Positions 27,786-37,154 of a stretch of 64,000 nucleotides of DNA are shown piece by piece (the stretch's first letter is position 1; each line of letters opens with the position of its first letter). A program made the position numbers and the translations under genes. The DNA lies in contig CALUTM010000001.1 in NCBI GenBank assembly GCA_944323705.1, positions 59,394-123,393 on the forward strand. The letters run 5' to 3'. A model generated the notes under the pieces. It saw only the letters and a list, made by a program, of their open reading frames with translations. It did no database searches and was not told where the DNA came from. This stretch comes from Candidatus Gastranaerophilales bacterium. GTDB lineage: Bacteria > Cyanobacteriota > Vampirovibrionia > Gastranaerophilales > Gastranaerophilaceae.

Positions 27786-27811
27786 GGTTCGGAGGGAAAA
27801 CCGACCGAACC
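27786..27811. terminator. possible bidirectional terminator
   Basis: GGTTCGG (27786-27792) pairs with CCGAACC (27805-27811) between two converging genes. No clear T tract, so termination is a weak inference. Confidence 0.35.
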
Positions 27812-27835
27812 GAACAGAGTCGTAATACTGAAAAA

Positions 27836-28849
27836 TTAGCCTTTAAACCCTCTTATTTTAACCTTTGGAACAACGGACATGCCCGGAATTATTGCGTATT
27901 CCTCAGGATTTATTTTTTCCGTAAATACAATCTTTACAGGTATTCTTTGTACAATTTTTACAAACGAACCTACTGCATTCTCAGGCGGGAACAAACTTGC
28001 TTTTGCCCCTGAGCTTCTTTGTATACTGTCAACTTTACCCTTAAAAACTTTGTCTGGATAAGTATCTATTTTTATATCTACATCCATACCGGGTTTCATG
28101 TGTGTGAGTTGTGTTTCTTTATAATTAGCAACGACCCATACGTCATGCGGAACTACTACAAACAAAGGACTGCCGGGCTGAACCATCATACCTACTTCAA
28201 CTTTTTTGTTTGAAACGGTCCCGTCTATTGGTGCCAAAATATCCGTATATTCAAGAGCCAATTCGGCAGCACGTTTTTGAGCTCTCAAAACATTCAAATC
28301 CGCATCGGCAACTCTTGCACTCTTTTCGGGATTTTTTGAAAAAATAGCCTGTTGAGCCGTTGTTTGTTGTGCTTGCATACTTTCCAATTTTGTTCGGGCT
28401 CTGTCTAAAGTTTGTTTTGAAACTGCACCTGCAGCATAAAGATTTTCATACCTTTCTACATCTTTTTGAGCAAGTTCAATTTCAGAGTTTGCTGCATTCA
28501 AATTGGCGTGTGCGTTTTCCTGATTTAAAAGTGCTCTTTCGTAAGCTGCCGTTGCCTGATCCAATTTTACCTGATAATCAATTTTATCAATAACCGCAAC
28601 TACCTGTCCCGCTTTTACGGGCTGGTTATCCTCTACCAACACCTTTACTATTTGTCCCGAAACTTTAGGCGAGACAGAAACTGTTGTAGTTTCCACGTAA
28701 GCATCATCGGTAGATTGGTATCCTAAATATTCATAAATAAAGTACCCTGCAACAATTATTGCAATAAGTCCCAAAAACATAAAAAGATATCTCTTTTTGA
28801 CGGGTAGCTTTTTTGTATGTTCTTCTTCTATTTTATTCTCTTCGCTCAT
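27836..28849 (-). CDS. HlyD/EmrA-type membrane fusion protein
   Basis: 337 residues. A cytoplasmic tail, one membrane segment (about 20-43), then a periplasmic adaptor: YQSTDDAYVETTTVSVSPKVSGQI, lipoyl halves, a long coiled coil (about 90-190) and the beta barrel. Links an inner-membrane pump to an outer-membrane TolC channel for drug or fatty acid export. Its start overlaps the marR-type gene by 4 bp. No inner-membrane transporter is adjacent. Confidence 0.9.
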   Translation of the reverse strand: MSEENKIEEEHTKKLPVKKRYLFMFLGLIAIIVAGYFIYEYLGYQSTDDAYVETTTVSVSPKVSGQIVKVLVEDNQPVKAGQVVAVIDKIDYQVKLDQATAAYERALLNQENAHANLNAANSEIELAQKDVERYENLYAAGAVSKQTLDRARTKLESMQAQQTTAQQAIFSKNPEKSARVADADLNVLRAQKRAAELALEYTDILAPIDGTVSNKKVEVGMMVQPGSPLFVVVPHDVWVVANYKETQLTHMKPGMDVDIKIDTYPDKVFKGKVDSIQRSSGAKASLFPPENAVGSFVKIVQRIPVKIVFTEKINPEEYAIIPGMSVVPKVKIRGFKG

Positions 28850-29343
28850 ATTTTAATCTCCAATGTCTCGTCTAATAATTTTCTCAATTCCTCTAACAAA
28901 TCGCTTATTTTTGCTAAATCACTGTTATCGATTTTTTTTCTGACCTGTTCCATATGCGGTTTAATTTTTTCCGTAACTTCCTCAGCTTTTTTTATTCCCT
29001 CGGGAGTTATTTCCGCAATCTTTACGGGTCTGTTATTTTTTATGGATAATTTTCTTTTTATTAATCCTTTCCTTTCAAGACTGTCTAAAAGTTTTCCCGT
29101 GTTTGCCCTGTCTTTTAGTATTAATTTTGCCAAATCTCTCTGGCAGAGTTCAGGGTTAAATAACAGGGTGTCCAATACTGAAAATTCTTCCACGGTAACT
29201 CCGGTTTTGTATTTTTCAAAAACCTGCTGCCCCAAAAGTTTGCAATACTTTGCAGTTAATTCTATTTGATAAAATATCGTACCCGTAAAATGGTTTTGCA
29301 ATTTTGTAAATCCTCTATTCGAAGTATGTTTTTTTAGCAACAT
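28846..29343 (-). CDS. MarR-family transcriptional regulator
   Basis: 165 residues from the ATG at 29343. A winged helix with ELCQRDLAKLILKDRANTGKLLDSLERKGLI as recognition region (residues about 75-105) and the wing RKLSIKNNRPVKI. The ATG lacks a ribosome binding site; a TTG at 29301 with AGAGGA upstream would give 151 residues, nearer the family norm, and may be the true start. It is divergent from tolC and followed by emrA, the classical position for a repressor of an efflux locus. Confidence 0.88.
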   Translation of the reverse strand: MLLKKHTSNRGFTKLQNHFTGTIFYQIELTAKYCKLLGQQVFEKYKTGVTVEEFSVLDTLLFNPELCQRDLAKLILKDRANTGKLLDSLERKGLIKRKLSIKNNRPVKIAEITPEGIKKAEEVTEKIKPHMEQVRKKIDNSDLAKISDLLEELRKLLDETLEIKI

Positions 29344-29359
29344 GTTGCAAATGCAACAT
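29342..29359. promoter_or_regulatory. palindromic operator for the MarR regulator
   Basis: Perfect inverted repeat ATGTTGC-AAAT-GCAACAT in the divergent promoter region. It overlaps the -35 of the predicted tolC promoter and the annotated marR start codon, so bound repressor would block both genes. Confidence 0.65.
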
Positions 29360-29373
29360 AATTATGTTATCAT
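29345..29373 (+). promoter_or_regulatory. tolC promoter
   Basis: TTGCAA (29345-29350) and TATCAT (29368-29373) with 17 bp between them, 40 nt before the start codon, embedded in the operator palindrome. Confidence 0.5.
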
Positions 29374-29412
29374 TGTTGTCAGAAAAAATCAAGTACTTGG
29401 AGAAGAAAAGAA

Positions 29413-30819
29413 ATGAAAAAGTTATTATCACTGGCTATATTATTATCACTTGGGATGGGGAATGTTGTTCCCGTAGTTGCTTCGGACAATACCGTATTGA
29501 GTGCAGGAGCGGAACAAAATATTGATAAAAATAAGAAAAAAGATAAAAAATCCGATAAGATTACTCCGCAAAAAAATAAATACGAATACATCAATATGGC
29601 ATGGTGGCAGCAATTCAATGATGATATTTTAAACGGTTATATTATTAAGGCTGTTGAAAATAACAAAGATTTGAAAATGGCAACTTTAACAATTGATGAA
29701 TATTATCAAAATGTTGTTATACAAAGAGCGGGCGAGCTGCCGCAATTACAGGCGGGATTTTTACCGGGTTACGGCGGTATAATGGACCATGAAGCCGGAA
29801 GCTTTTTACTTCCTATTATAGCAAGTTATGAGCTTGACTTATTCGGAAAGAATCATAACAAAACAACTGCAATCAGAAAGTTGTACGAATCTTCCATTCT
29901 TGATGAGCAGGCTGCGTATATTTCAATTGCATCATCAGTCGGAAGTGTATATATAAATATAGTTAAACTGGATGCGATGATTGACTTGCAGGAAGATATT
30001 GTAAAGTTGAGGAAAGAAATTTTTGAAATAATGTCAATCAGCAATGCAGAAGGCATTGTATCAACTTCCGATTTGGTTAAAGCAAATCAATCTTATATTT
30101 CCGGCGTCACAGACTTAACTGATTTGAAAAAAGAAAGAACCAAATTGTTGCATCAACTTGCGGTGTTAACAGGTGACAGCCCCAATAATATTGAAGAATA
30201 CAAAAGAATTGATTACAGAGAACTTGCATTTTCGGGACAAATACCTGAGTTTGTAAATTCCGATGTAATTATGAAACGTCCCGATTATATCAAGGCGGAA
30301 AAAATGCTTGAAAAAGCGGGAATTGATGTACGGGTTGCAAGAAAAGAAATGCTTCCTTCTTTGAATCTGGGCGGTTTGTTATTATTCAACTCAACCAATT
30401 TCGGCAGTTTGTTTACAACCAACAATATGTTATGGGGCTTTGGTGGCGGAATTATTCAGCCTCTGTTTATGGGTGGAAAACTCAGAGCTAATTTAAAAGC
30501 TAAAAAGATTGCTTATGAGAGAAGTCTAAAAAACTATGAAAAAACTAATCTGACTTCTATGCAGGAAGTAAATGATTCTCTTGTATCAGTTAATATGGAC
30601 AAAGAAAAACTTTCTAAGCAAAAGAAAATTCAAGAATTGGAGCAAAAGGACTTTGAGCTTTCGAAATGCAAATTTGAGCAAGGAACAATTGCAAAACTTG
30701 ATTTAAACCAAAAAGAAGAGAACTTGCTTTCCGTTAATAAGATGGTTTATTCGAGTGAATTTGACTGCATGATAGATTATATCAGTTTTTATAAGGCTAT
30801 AGCCGCTCAAAGCATCTAG
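29413..30819 (+). CDS. TolC/NodT-family outer membrane efflux protein
   Basis: 468 residues. Signal peptide (about 1-24), a lysine-rich linker, then WWQQFNDDILNGYI and two OEP repeats with the long helices typical of trimeric channels; PDYIKAEKMLEKAGIDVRVARKEMLPSLNL matches the second repeat start. No lipoprotein cysteine. Forms the outer-membrane exit for the EmrA-like adaptor encoded divergently. Its presence implies a diderm envelope. Confidence 0.9.
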   Translation: MKKLLSLAILLSLGMGNVVPVVASDNTVLSAGAEQNIDKNKKKDKKSDKITPQKNKYEYINMAWWQQFNDDILNGYIIKAVENNKDLKMATLTIDEYYQNVVIQRAGELPQLQAGFLPGYGGIMDHEAGSFLLPIIASYELDLFGKNHNKTTAIRKLYESSILDEQAAYISIASSVGSVYINIVKLDAMIDLQEDIVKLRKEIFEIMSISNAEGIVSTSDLVKANQSYISGVTDLTDLKKERTKLLHQLAVLTGDSPNNIEEYKRIDYRELAFSGQIPEFVNSDVIMKRPDYIKAEKMLEKAGIDVRVARKEMLPSLNLGGLLLFNSTNFGSLFTTNNMLWGFGGGIIQPLFMGGKLRANLKAKKIAYERSLKNYEKTNLTSMQEVNDSLVSVNMDKEKLSKQKKIQELEQKDFELSKCKFEQGTIAKLDLNQKEENLLSVNKMVYSSEFDCMIDYISFYKAIAAQSI

Positions 30820-30902
30820 GTTTTTTCTTAAGTTGTGAGATTGTGCTAAGTTATGATACTGCTATTACCAATTGTGTTGTTTTAATAGAGCATAGGCAGA
30901 AT

Positions 30903-31580
30903 TTAGCACATAATTATCCAAAGAAGCTTTCTTGCCTGTCTGCCTAAATAAATTCCTAATGCAGAAAAGAATATATCATAAATTATCTGGACTCCGCTTT
31001 GGGAAGCAATCCAGCTTGATACCAAATCCATAGGAGCATGTCTTAGGGTTGCAATAAAAAGCATATACAGAATTCCTAACAGATGAATTATAAGCACTCC
31101 GATTATAGAAATTATAACTATACGTAAAAAATCGGTTTTTCCCTTAAGCAAAGTACCCGCAAAAAATATCGCGGGAAGAAATGCAAGAATATAGCCAAAA
31201 CCGTATTCAAACATGTAACTTATACCGCCTCCCAACGCAAATATCGGGAAAAAAAGTCCGAGAATAATATATCCGACAACTGACAGTATACCGAATTTTC
31301 TGCCTAATAAAGCAACTATAAAAAATACAATTGGTATTTGAGGAATATACTTATAACTTTTTATAAAATGATGTAAAATCTCAGAATCACTTAAATCTTG
31401 AGACAAAAAAGATAATGTATCCAAAGGCAGATACGGATGTTTTAATGTTATCTGGGTAAATGTTGCAACGATTATAAGAAGAATGCAAAGACAAGTTAGA
31501 ATAAGAGTTCCCAAAGTTATTCTGATGGGTTCACCCTTGTATTTAAAACTGTTTATTTGTTTTGCAACGCGTTTGCTCAT
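30903..31580 (-). CDS. bioY: BioY-like biotin transporter
   Basis: 225 residues, six or so membrane segments. YIPQIPIVFFIVALLGRKFG, the GYIILGLFFPIFALGGG loop and a later FGYILAFLPA match the BioY S-component of energy-coupling biotin importers. A charged N-terminal extension of about 25 residues is unusual. Fits the biotin genes bioD-bioA in the window. No ECF ATPase genes are adjacent. Start overlaps rimI stop by 4 bp. Confidence 0.8.
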   Translation of the reverse strand: MSKRVAKQINSFKYKGEPIRITLGTLILTCLCILLIIVATFTQITLKHPYLPLDTLSFLSQDLSDSEILHHFIKSYKYIPQIPIVFFIVALLGRKFGILSVVGYIILGLFFPIFALGGGISYMFEYGFGYILAFLPAIFFAGTLLKGKTDFLRIVIISIIGVLIIHLLGILYMLFIATLRHAPMDLVSSWIASQSGVQIIYDIFFSALGIYLGRQARKLLWIIMC

Positions 31581-32104
31581 TTTATATTTACCAGACTTTT
31601 TAATTTGGCAACATTTGCTTCATACTTTGATTTAAATTTATCGTAAAAAATATTTTCGGTCCACATAATAAGTGCATCTTCATTATTGTCCTGATAATAT
31701 CCCTTACGCGTGCCAAGTGACTGAAATCCGTATTTTTCGTAAAGCTTTATTGCTGGAATATTTGAAACCCTTACTTCAAGTGTTAAATACTTTACTCCGT
31801 CTCGATAGCAGTCATCTATAATTTTATAAATCAAAGATTCACCGATATGTCTCCTTAAAAAATCGTTTTTTACTGCTATTGTCGTAATATGTCCCTCATC
31901 AATTATATGCCAGGTTCCTGCATACCCGACTATTTTACCCGAGTCATCTTTGGCAACATAGTATTTTGCAAGATTATTAGACATCTCATCATAAAATGAA
32001 GATTTACTCCAATGATGTTTCCCGTATGCTTCTTCTTCAATGCGAGCGACATCTTCCACATCATCTTTTGTCATTTTTGCTATAAATATATTATCTAAGG
32101 ACAT
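31577..32104 (-). CDS. rimI: ribosomal protein alanine N-acetyltransferase (RimI-type GNAT)
   Basis: 175 residues from the ATG at 32104 (an in-frame TTG at 32116 is less likely). The GNAT core has DVARIEEEAYGKHHW, ITTIAVKNDFLRRHIGESLI with the acetyl-CoA loop, LEVRVSNIPAIKLYEKYGF and a late Tyr (GYYQDNNEDALIM). RimI acetylates the N-terminus of S18 and is often coupled to tsa genes; tsaE and tsaB are at 52.7-53.8 kb. Overlaps the next upstream gene by 10 bp. Confidence 0.85.
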   Translation of the reverse strand: MSLDNIFIAKMTKDDVEDVARIEEEAYGKHHWSKSSFYDEMSNNLAKYYVAKDDSGKIVGYAGTWHIIDEGHITTIAVKNDFLRRHIGESLIYKIIDDCYRDGVKYLTLEVRVSNIPAIKLYEKYGFQSLGTRKGYYQDNNEDALIMWTENIFYDKFKSKYEANVAKLKSLVNIK

Positions 32105-32373
32105 ATACTTTCCCAATCTATATCATCATCCGTTTCTTCACCCGGCTCTACTATATGCTCACCATCTTCAAGCATTAACATAAGAGAAAGTCTGAGCTGC
32201 CTTTTATAGTTTTCCAGAGCTTTTTCTCTTGTTTTGGCACAAAATGCAAAACTCGGAATCTCTTTAATCTCAATATAGTGGTAAGGATTTCCGTTAAAGT
32301 CCAAATCCGTACCTTCTATAAGAGTCCAGTCCAAATTCATATAATAGTCCAAGTCTTTTTTTTGATTATCCAT
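32095..32373 (-). CDS. HicB-like small protein
   Basis: 92 residues, acidic. The central part (YHYIEIKEIPSFAFCAKTREKALENYKRQL) resembles the HicB partial RNase H-like fold, where a short beta sheet precedes a helix with the EAL-like spacing. No DNA-binding tail and no HicA partner adjacent. It sits inside a tight operon between a GerMN protein and rimI with overlaps on both sides. Could be a stand-alone regulator. Assignment tentative. Confidence 0.5.
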   Translation of the reverse strand: MDNQKKDLDYYMNLDWTLIEGTDLDFNGNPYHYIEIKEIPSFAFCAKTREKALENYKRQLRLSLMLMLEDGEHIVEPGEETDDDIDWESICP

Positions 32374-32962
32374 CTAAAGACCTTTCATTAAGAGGTTGTT
32401 TTATCATAATACCTTCACCGCCGATGACGTCAGCCTGCCTGCCGTTTATATATAAATAAACGGGGAGGTTTGTATTGGCATTAGCGGTCTTTATAATCTG
32501 CCTTATCCTTGTATAAGTACTTTCCGTTCCTCCTCCGCCTTCAAAAGCAGAAGAAAGATCTATCATAATGCTTCCTTCACCTTCGCGTACGGAAAGGATT
32601 TTTGTGCCGGAGGGGATTTCTGATGTAAATCCTTTAGATTTTTCCCATCTTGAAGGTGCGGAAATCAATTCCTTTACCGCAAATTCAAAACAAGATTTTT
32701 CTGCTGACGTATCACATTCTCTGTTTACGGAACGTAATTTTCCGTCTGCATCGGTTATAAAAATTTTTATTGTCCGAATATCAGGTTTCTTTTCCGTCAC
32801 TTCTTGAGGCTCCTGCCCACTCACAGAAACCGACTCATTATTCTTGTATATCTTTTCCGGGAACTTAAAATGAACCCCTTCCGCCGTGAAAAAAGAAAAG
32901 TATACGTAAGCAAGTGAAATGACAATAAGAATGAACAAACCTAGTTTTTGGGAAAAATTCAT
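32366..32962 (-). CDS. GerMN-domain envelope protein
   Basis: 198 residues. N-terminal membrane anchor (about 8-27), a disordered linker and a GerMN domain (about 60-185) with IKIFITDADGKL, VKELISAPSRWEKSKGFTSEIP and ILSVREGEGSIMIDLSSAF. The domain was named from spore proteins but is widespread in cyanobacteria and other lineages that do not sporulate; it is thought to bind cell-wall components or partners. Lies between the DUF2993 gene and the HicB-like gene. Confidence 0.8.
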   Translation of the reverse strand: MNFSQKLGLFILIVISLAYVYFSFFTAEGVHFKFPEKIYKNNESVSVSGQEPQEVTEKKPDIRTIKIFITDADGKLRSVNRECDTSAEKSCFEFAVKELISAPSRWEKSKGFTSEIPSGTKILSVREGEGSIMIDLSSAFEGGGGTESTYTRIRQIIKTANANTNLPVYLYINGRQADVIGGEGIMIKQPLNERSLDG

Positions 32963-32965
32963 GGT

Positions 32966-33784
32966 CTACTCTCCTTTTACAAATATTTTACCATCAATTT
33001 TTACTTTGTTGTCAACAATATTTACATTTTCGATATTTGCGTTACATTGTTGAGTATCGAGGCTCTCTAAAGTAAATTCCAATGGGTTTAAGAGGTTAAA
33101 CAGGTTAGCGACTTTGTTAAGTGAAATATTCCCGTAAGCACTATCCATTTTAACATTAACCGCTCTTATTTTTCCGTTTTGAATCTTAAAGTCCGAAGAA
33201 GCTACAAAAACTTTATTACGTGCGGAAGGTGCTATCGGGAAGTTGTATTCCGTAAGGATATAAATTCTGTTATTTCTGATTTTAGTACTTACACCCATAA
33301 TCTGAAACATCGGATACGCAAGGTTATTAACCGTCCCCAAAACATTTTGATACTCTTTGCGTTTCAATGCTGTGTTCATACTTTCTTCGGTTAAAATTAA
33401 ATCATACATAAATTTCATGTCGGATTTATACACAACAGGGTCTTTTGCATAGTCTACATAATTGTAGTCACTCAGCGATTTAAGATGAACATAAGGGATA
33501 TTTATATCTTCAACTTTTAAATCAGTTCCCGTTATTTCAAGCTCTTTAAAAATACCCTTTTTCATACTCGAAAGAGTGTATCCCGTAAATTTAACCTTAT
33601 ACTTCCCGCCTGTTTCTTTCTTCAGTGAACTTTTGATACAATGTTCGGCAATACTTTCAGCCAACGGATTCATCGGAGAAAAATGCCTGTTGTTTTTTAA
33701 ATAATCTTGAGAATACTTATCCGCAGCAAAAGTTATTCCCGATGAGAATAAAATAAAAATAAATAATAATAAAATCTTTTTCAT
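32966..33784 (-). CDS. DUF2993/LmeA-like exported lipid-binding protein
   Basis: 272 residues with a signal peptide ending in TFAAD. The mature part has the YKVKFTGYTLSSMKKGIFKEL and later NIENVNIVDNKVKIDGKI strands typical of DUF2993, a family with a tubular lipid-binding fold found in cyanobacteria and actinobacteria (LmeA). Probably periplasmic and membrane-associated. Member of the minus-strand operon that starts at 34411. Confidence 0.7.
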   Translation of the reverse strand: MKKILLLFIFILFSSGITFAADKYSQDYLKNNRHFSPMNPLAESIAEHCIKSSLKKETGGKYKVKFTGYTLSSMKKGIFKELEITGTDLKVEDINIPYVHLKSLSDYNYVDYAKDPVVYKSDMKFMYDLILTEESMNTALKRKEYQNVLGTVNNLAYPMFQIMGVSTKIRNNRIYILTEYNFPIAPSARNKVFVASSDFKIQNGKIRAVNVKMDSAYGNISLNKVANLFNLLNPLEFTLESLDTQQCNANIENVNIVDNKVKIDGKIFVKGE

Positions 33785-33796
33785 ACTAAATCCCTA

Positions 33797-34411
33797 TTAT
33801 TTTTCCGCTTCTTTTACATCTTTGTAAAATTCATTTGCAATCAACTGTGAATACCTTTTCTTTTCACTTAAAGAGAGGGCTAACTTCTCGGAACCGTCCG
33901 TCGTCGTAACACTGGCAACTATTCCCGAAATGTCCGAGAACGGGAGTTTTGTTACGTGTGCTTCAAATTTTGCATACGGAACAGTTTTCCCGTATACATT
34001 TAAAGAGCCTCTGTCGGTAACCTTTATGTCCTGAACGGTAATAGCCTGATATTTAAACTTTTCTGCCAAATCCTTAAGCTTTCTGTCAATTTCGGAACTT
34101 TTTATATCTTCTTGCGTAAGCAGCGGTTTCTTGCCCGAATCGACAATTATCATTTTTTGCCCTGAAGCCTTATGTTCAGCAAGGATTGCCTTGTAACCGA
34201 CAAGATTAACGGAATTATCTATCTGAAATTCTTCGTTAAGATTAGAGAAATTTCCGATTTTTTTGGCTTCCTCCAGGGCATGTTTTTGTATAAAATTCCC
34301 GACGCTTACTTTTACCGCTTCAACATATTTCTGCCCGCCGATGGCATTAAATCCTATTATTGCAAGGACGAGAAGAAAAGCATTAAAAATTATTTTGATT
34401 AATCTAAACAT
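33797..34411 (-). CDS. membrane-anchored protein of unknown function
   Basis: 204 residues from an ATG with GAGGTG 7 bp upstream. One N-terminal membrane segment (about 5-25), then a mixed alpha/beta extracytoplasmic domain (about 60-190). No family recognised. First gene of a six-gene minus-strand operon that ends with bioY; it is divergent from mutS with about 40 bp between starts. Confidence 0.7.
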   Translation of the reverse strand: MFRLIKIIFNAFLLVLAIIGFNAIGGQKYVEAVKVSVGNFIQKHALEEAKKIGNFSNLNEEFQIDNSVNLVGYKAILAEHKASGQKMIIVDSGKKPLLTQEDIKSSEIDRKLKDLAEKFKYQAITVQDIKVTDRGSLNVYGKTVPYAKFEAHVTKLPFSDISGIVASVTTTDGSEKLALSLSEKKRYSQLIANEFYKDVKEAEK

Positions 34412-34437
34412 TACTTGCACCTCTAACGGATATTATG

Positions 34438-34443
34438 TACAAT
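34438..34443 (+). promoter_or_regulatory. -10 element for mutS, leaderless start
   Basis: TACAAT ends 7 nt before the mutS ATG and there is no ribosome binding site, so the transcript is predicted to begin at the start codon. Confidence 0.45.
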
Positions 34444-34450
34444 TATAACT

Positions 34451-37024
34451 ATGACAAAACCTGAAATCAATCTAGTTAATACTGCGGATGTGTGTGCGGA
34501 AGATGCAACTCCTGCAATGCAAAGATATCTTGAGATAAAGAAAGAAAATCCCGACTGTCTGTTATTATACAGAATGGGCGATTTTTATGAGACATTTTTT
34601 GAAGATGCGGTTACACTGTCAAGAGAGTTGGAAATAGCACTCACAGGGAGAGACTGCGGTGCTAAGTTAGGCAGAATACCGCTTGCGGGAATTCCTGTAA
34701 AAGCAATAGACGGATATTTGGAAAAACTTGTTGCAAAAGATATAAAGATTGCAATCTGTGAACAGTTAGAGGACCCGAAACTTGCCAAGGGTATTGTTAA
34801 AAGGGGCGTCGTCAGGGTTATTACCGCGGGAACTTTGATTGAAACTAACTTTTTGAACCAAAACAGTAACAATTATATGTGTGCAGTGTTCAAGGATGGC
34901 GATAAGTACGGGTTTGCGTATACAGATATTTCAACCGGAGAATTTAAGGCAACGGAATTAAATTATGATACTTTGCTGACAGAGCTTGCAAGAATAAGAC
35001 CTGCCGAAGTTATCGCACCTGCAAAAAAGATGAAACTCCAACCCTTTCAGATTGTTCCTGAGGAAACCGTTGATTTACCTGACGAAATTTTGGAAAATTA
35101 TAATTGTTCAAAAGTTCCGGTTAAAGTTTTTGAGCCTGAATTTGCAAAAAATAATCTGAAACAGGTTTTTAAACTTCAAAATCTCGATTCGATTGGTTAT
35201 AATTCTTGCCCTGTAGGATTTAGAGCTTCGGCAGGATTGCTCGCCTATATATGGGAAAATATGAAAGAAGGATTTCCTAAGTTTGAAAAAATTGAAATTT
35301 ACGAGTTATCGGAATTTATGGCAATAGATGCCAATACAAGAAAAAATCTTGAACTTACGGAGACATTGAGAGAAAAAAATAAATACGGGTCGTTGTTATG
35401 GGCAATAGATAAAACTAATACAAATATGGGTGCAAGATTATTGCGTTCGTGGGTTTGTCAGCCCCTTAAGGATTTGAATAAAATACTTGAAAGGCAAGAA
35501 GCCGTAAAAAAATTGGTAGAGAATTCCGATAGCAGATACGAACTTGAACGTCAATTAAAAAATATTTATGATATTCAGAGGCTCTCTACAAGGCTTAGCA
35601 ACGGCAGTGCAAGCTCGAGGGATTTTTTAAGCCTTAAAACTTCATTGCAGACCCTGCCGTCACTGATTGATACGGCAAAGTCAGTCGGACTTGAAGTTTT
35701 CAACAATATTGAAAATACGCTTGAAAAACTTCAGGAATATGCAGAACTTATTGAACGTACAATAAATGAGGAAGCTCCTATTACAATAAAAGAGGGCGGG
35801 CTCATAAAATCGGGCGTTAATTCCGATTTGGATTATTTAAGAGACTTAATGTTTAATGGCGAAGATTGGCTTAAAAAATTTGAACAGAAAGAAAAAGAAA
35901 GAACCGAGATAAGCACTCTTAAAGTCGGTTTTAACCGTGTTTTCGGTTACTATATCGAAATTACCAACTCTAATCTCAACAAAGTTCCCGCTGATTATGT
36001 CAGAAAACAAACCCTTGCAGGAGCAGAAAGATTTATTACGGATGAATTAAAAAAACATGAAGATGAAGTTTTGACTGCTCAAGTTAAGGCGTATGAGTTG
36101 GAATATAAACTGTTTACCAATTTTAGGGAATATTCCAAAGAGTTTGTCACTATTATTCGGGAAACGGCTGAATGTATAGCAAAACTGGATGTTTTAACCT
36201 CGTTTGCCTCAATTGCGGTAGAACAAAATTACGTTTGTCCGCAGATTAATGAAAGCGGAAACTTTTATATAAAAAACGGGCGTCATCCGGTACTTGAAAA
36301 AATTCTTCCGCTAGGTGCTTATGTTCCTAATGACATAGAACTTTCAAGCACAGATAAAACCAAAACGCAATTTATGATACTTACCGGTCCCAATATGGCG
36401 GGGAAATCAACATATATGCGACAGAACGCACTGATTGCTATTTTGGCACAAACAGGCTCGTTTATTCCTGCCGATTATGCAGAGATAGGAATCATCGATA
36501 AAATATTTACCCGTGTCGGAGCAAGCGATGATTTAACGCTTGGAAAGTCCACATTCATGGTAGAAATGACCGAGACGGCTTATATATTAAACAGTGCTAC
36601 CGATAAGAGTTTAATTCTTATTGACGAAATCGGTCGGGGAACAAGTACATACGACGGTGTTGCAATCGCATGGTCAGTAGCGGAATATATTGCAAGCAAG
36701 ATTTCCGCAAGGTGCATATTTGCGACACACTACCACGAATTGAACGTTATGAGCAATACGTACCCGCAGATTAAGAATTACAGGATAACGGTGAGCGAAG
36801 AAAACGGAGAAATTGAATTTTTAAGAAAAATTGTTCCCGGAGGTGCAAGTAAAAGCTATGGAATACAGGTTGCTAAAATGGCAGGGCTTCCAAATAGTGT
36901 CATAAAACGCTCGGAAGAGTTGATGAGCAAAATGCAGAGAGATTTTTCCAAGAATCTTGCGGGCAGGAAAAACCGTAAAGACACGGAGTTAGAACTCCAA
37001 GCTCCGCAATTAAATCTGTTCTAA
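34451..37024 (+). CDS. mutS: DNA mismatch repair protein MutS
   Basis: 857 residues. N-terminal mismatch-binding domain with the Phe-x-Glu wedge in GDFYETFFEDA, connector, clamp and lever domains, then the ATPase with GPNMAGKSTYM (from residue 646), TRVGASDDLTLGKSTFMVEM, LILIDEIGRGTSTYDG and ATHYHEL. Full length for the MutS1 type that recognises base mismatches. MutL is not in the window. Ends just before the second cassette copy. Confidence 0.97.
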   Translation: MTKPEINLVNTADVCAEDATPAMQRYLEIKKENPDCLLLYRMGDFYETFFEDAVTLSRELEIALTGRDCGAKLGRIPLAGIPVKAIDGYLEKLVAKDIKIAICEQLEDPKLAKGIVKRGVVRVITAGTLIETNFLNQNSNNYMCAVFKDGDKYGFAYTDISTGEFKATELNYDTLLTELARIRPAEVIAPAKKMKLQPFQIVPEETVDLPDEILENYNCSKVPVKVFEPEFAKNNLKQVFKLQNLDSIGYNSCPVGFRASAGLLAYIWENMKEGFPKFEKIEIYELSEFMAIDANTRKNLELTETLREKNKYGSLLWAIDKTNTNMGARLLRSWVCQPLKDLNKILERQEAVKKLVENSDSRYELERQLKNIYDIQRLSTRLSNGSASSRDFLSLKTSLQTLPSLIDTAKSVGLEVFNNIENTLEKLQEYAELIERTINEEAPITIKEGGLIKSGVNSDLDYLRDLMFNGEDWLKKFEQKEKERTEISTLKVGFNRVFGYYIEITNSNLNKVPADYVRKQTLAGAERFITDELKKHEDEVLTAQVKAYELEYKLFTNFREYSKEFVTIIRETAECIAKLDVLTSFASIAVEQNYVCPQINESGNFYIKNGRHPVLEKILPLGAYVPNDIELSSTDKTKTQFMILTGPNMAGKSTYMRQNALIAILAQTGSFIPADYAEIGIIDKIFTRVGASDDLTLGKSTFMVEMTETAYILNSATDKSLILIDEIGRGTSTYDGVAIAWSVAEYIASKISARCIFATHYHELNVMSNTYPQIKNYRITVSEENGEIEFLRKIVPGGASKSYGIQVAKMAGLPNSVIKRSEELMSKMQRDFSKNLAGRKNRKDTELELQAPQLNLF

Positions 37025-37154
37025 ATATAATCCGTCGGGAAACATTATCCTTTGCTTTGTAAGAGCGGAACTTTTTTAATTTATTAATATTTTGTAATAT
37101 TTCATGTAAAAAAGGTATTAATTATGCTATTATAAACAAAAAGGAGTGTGTATT

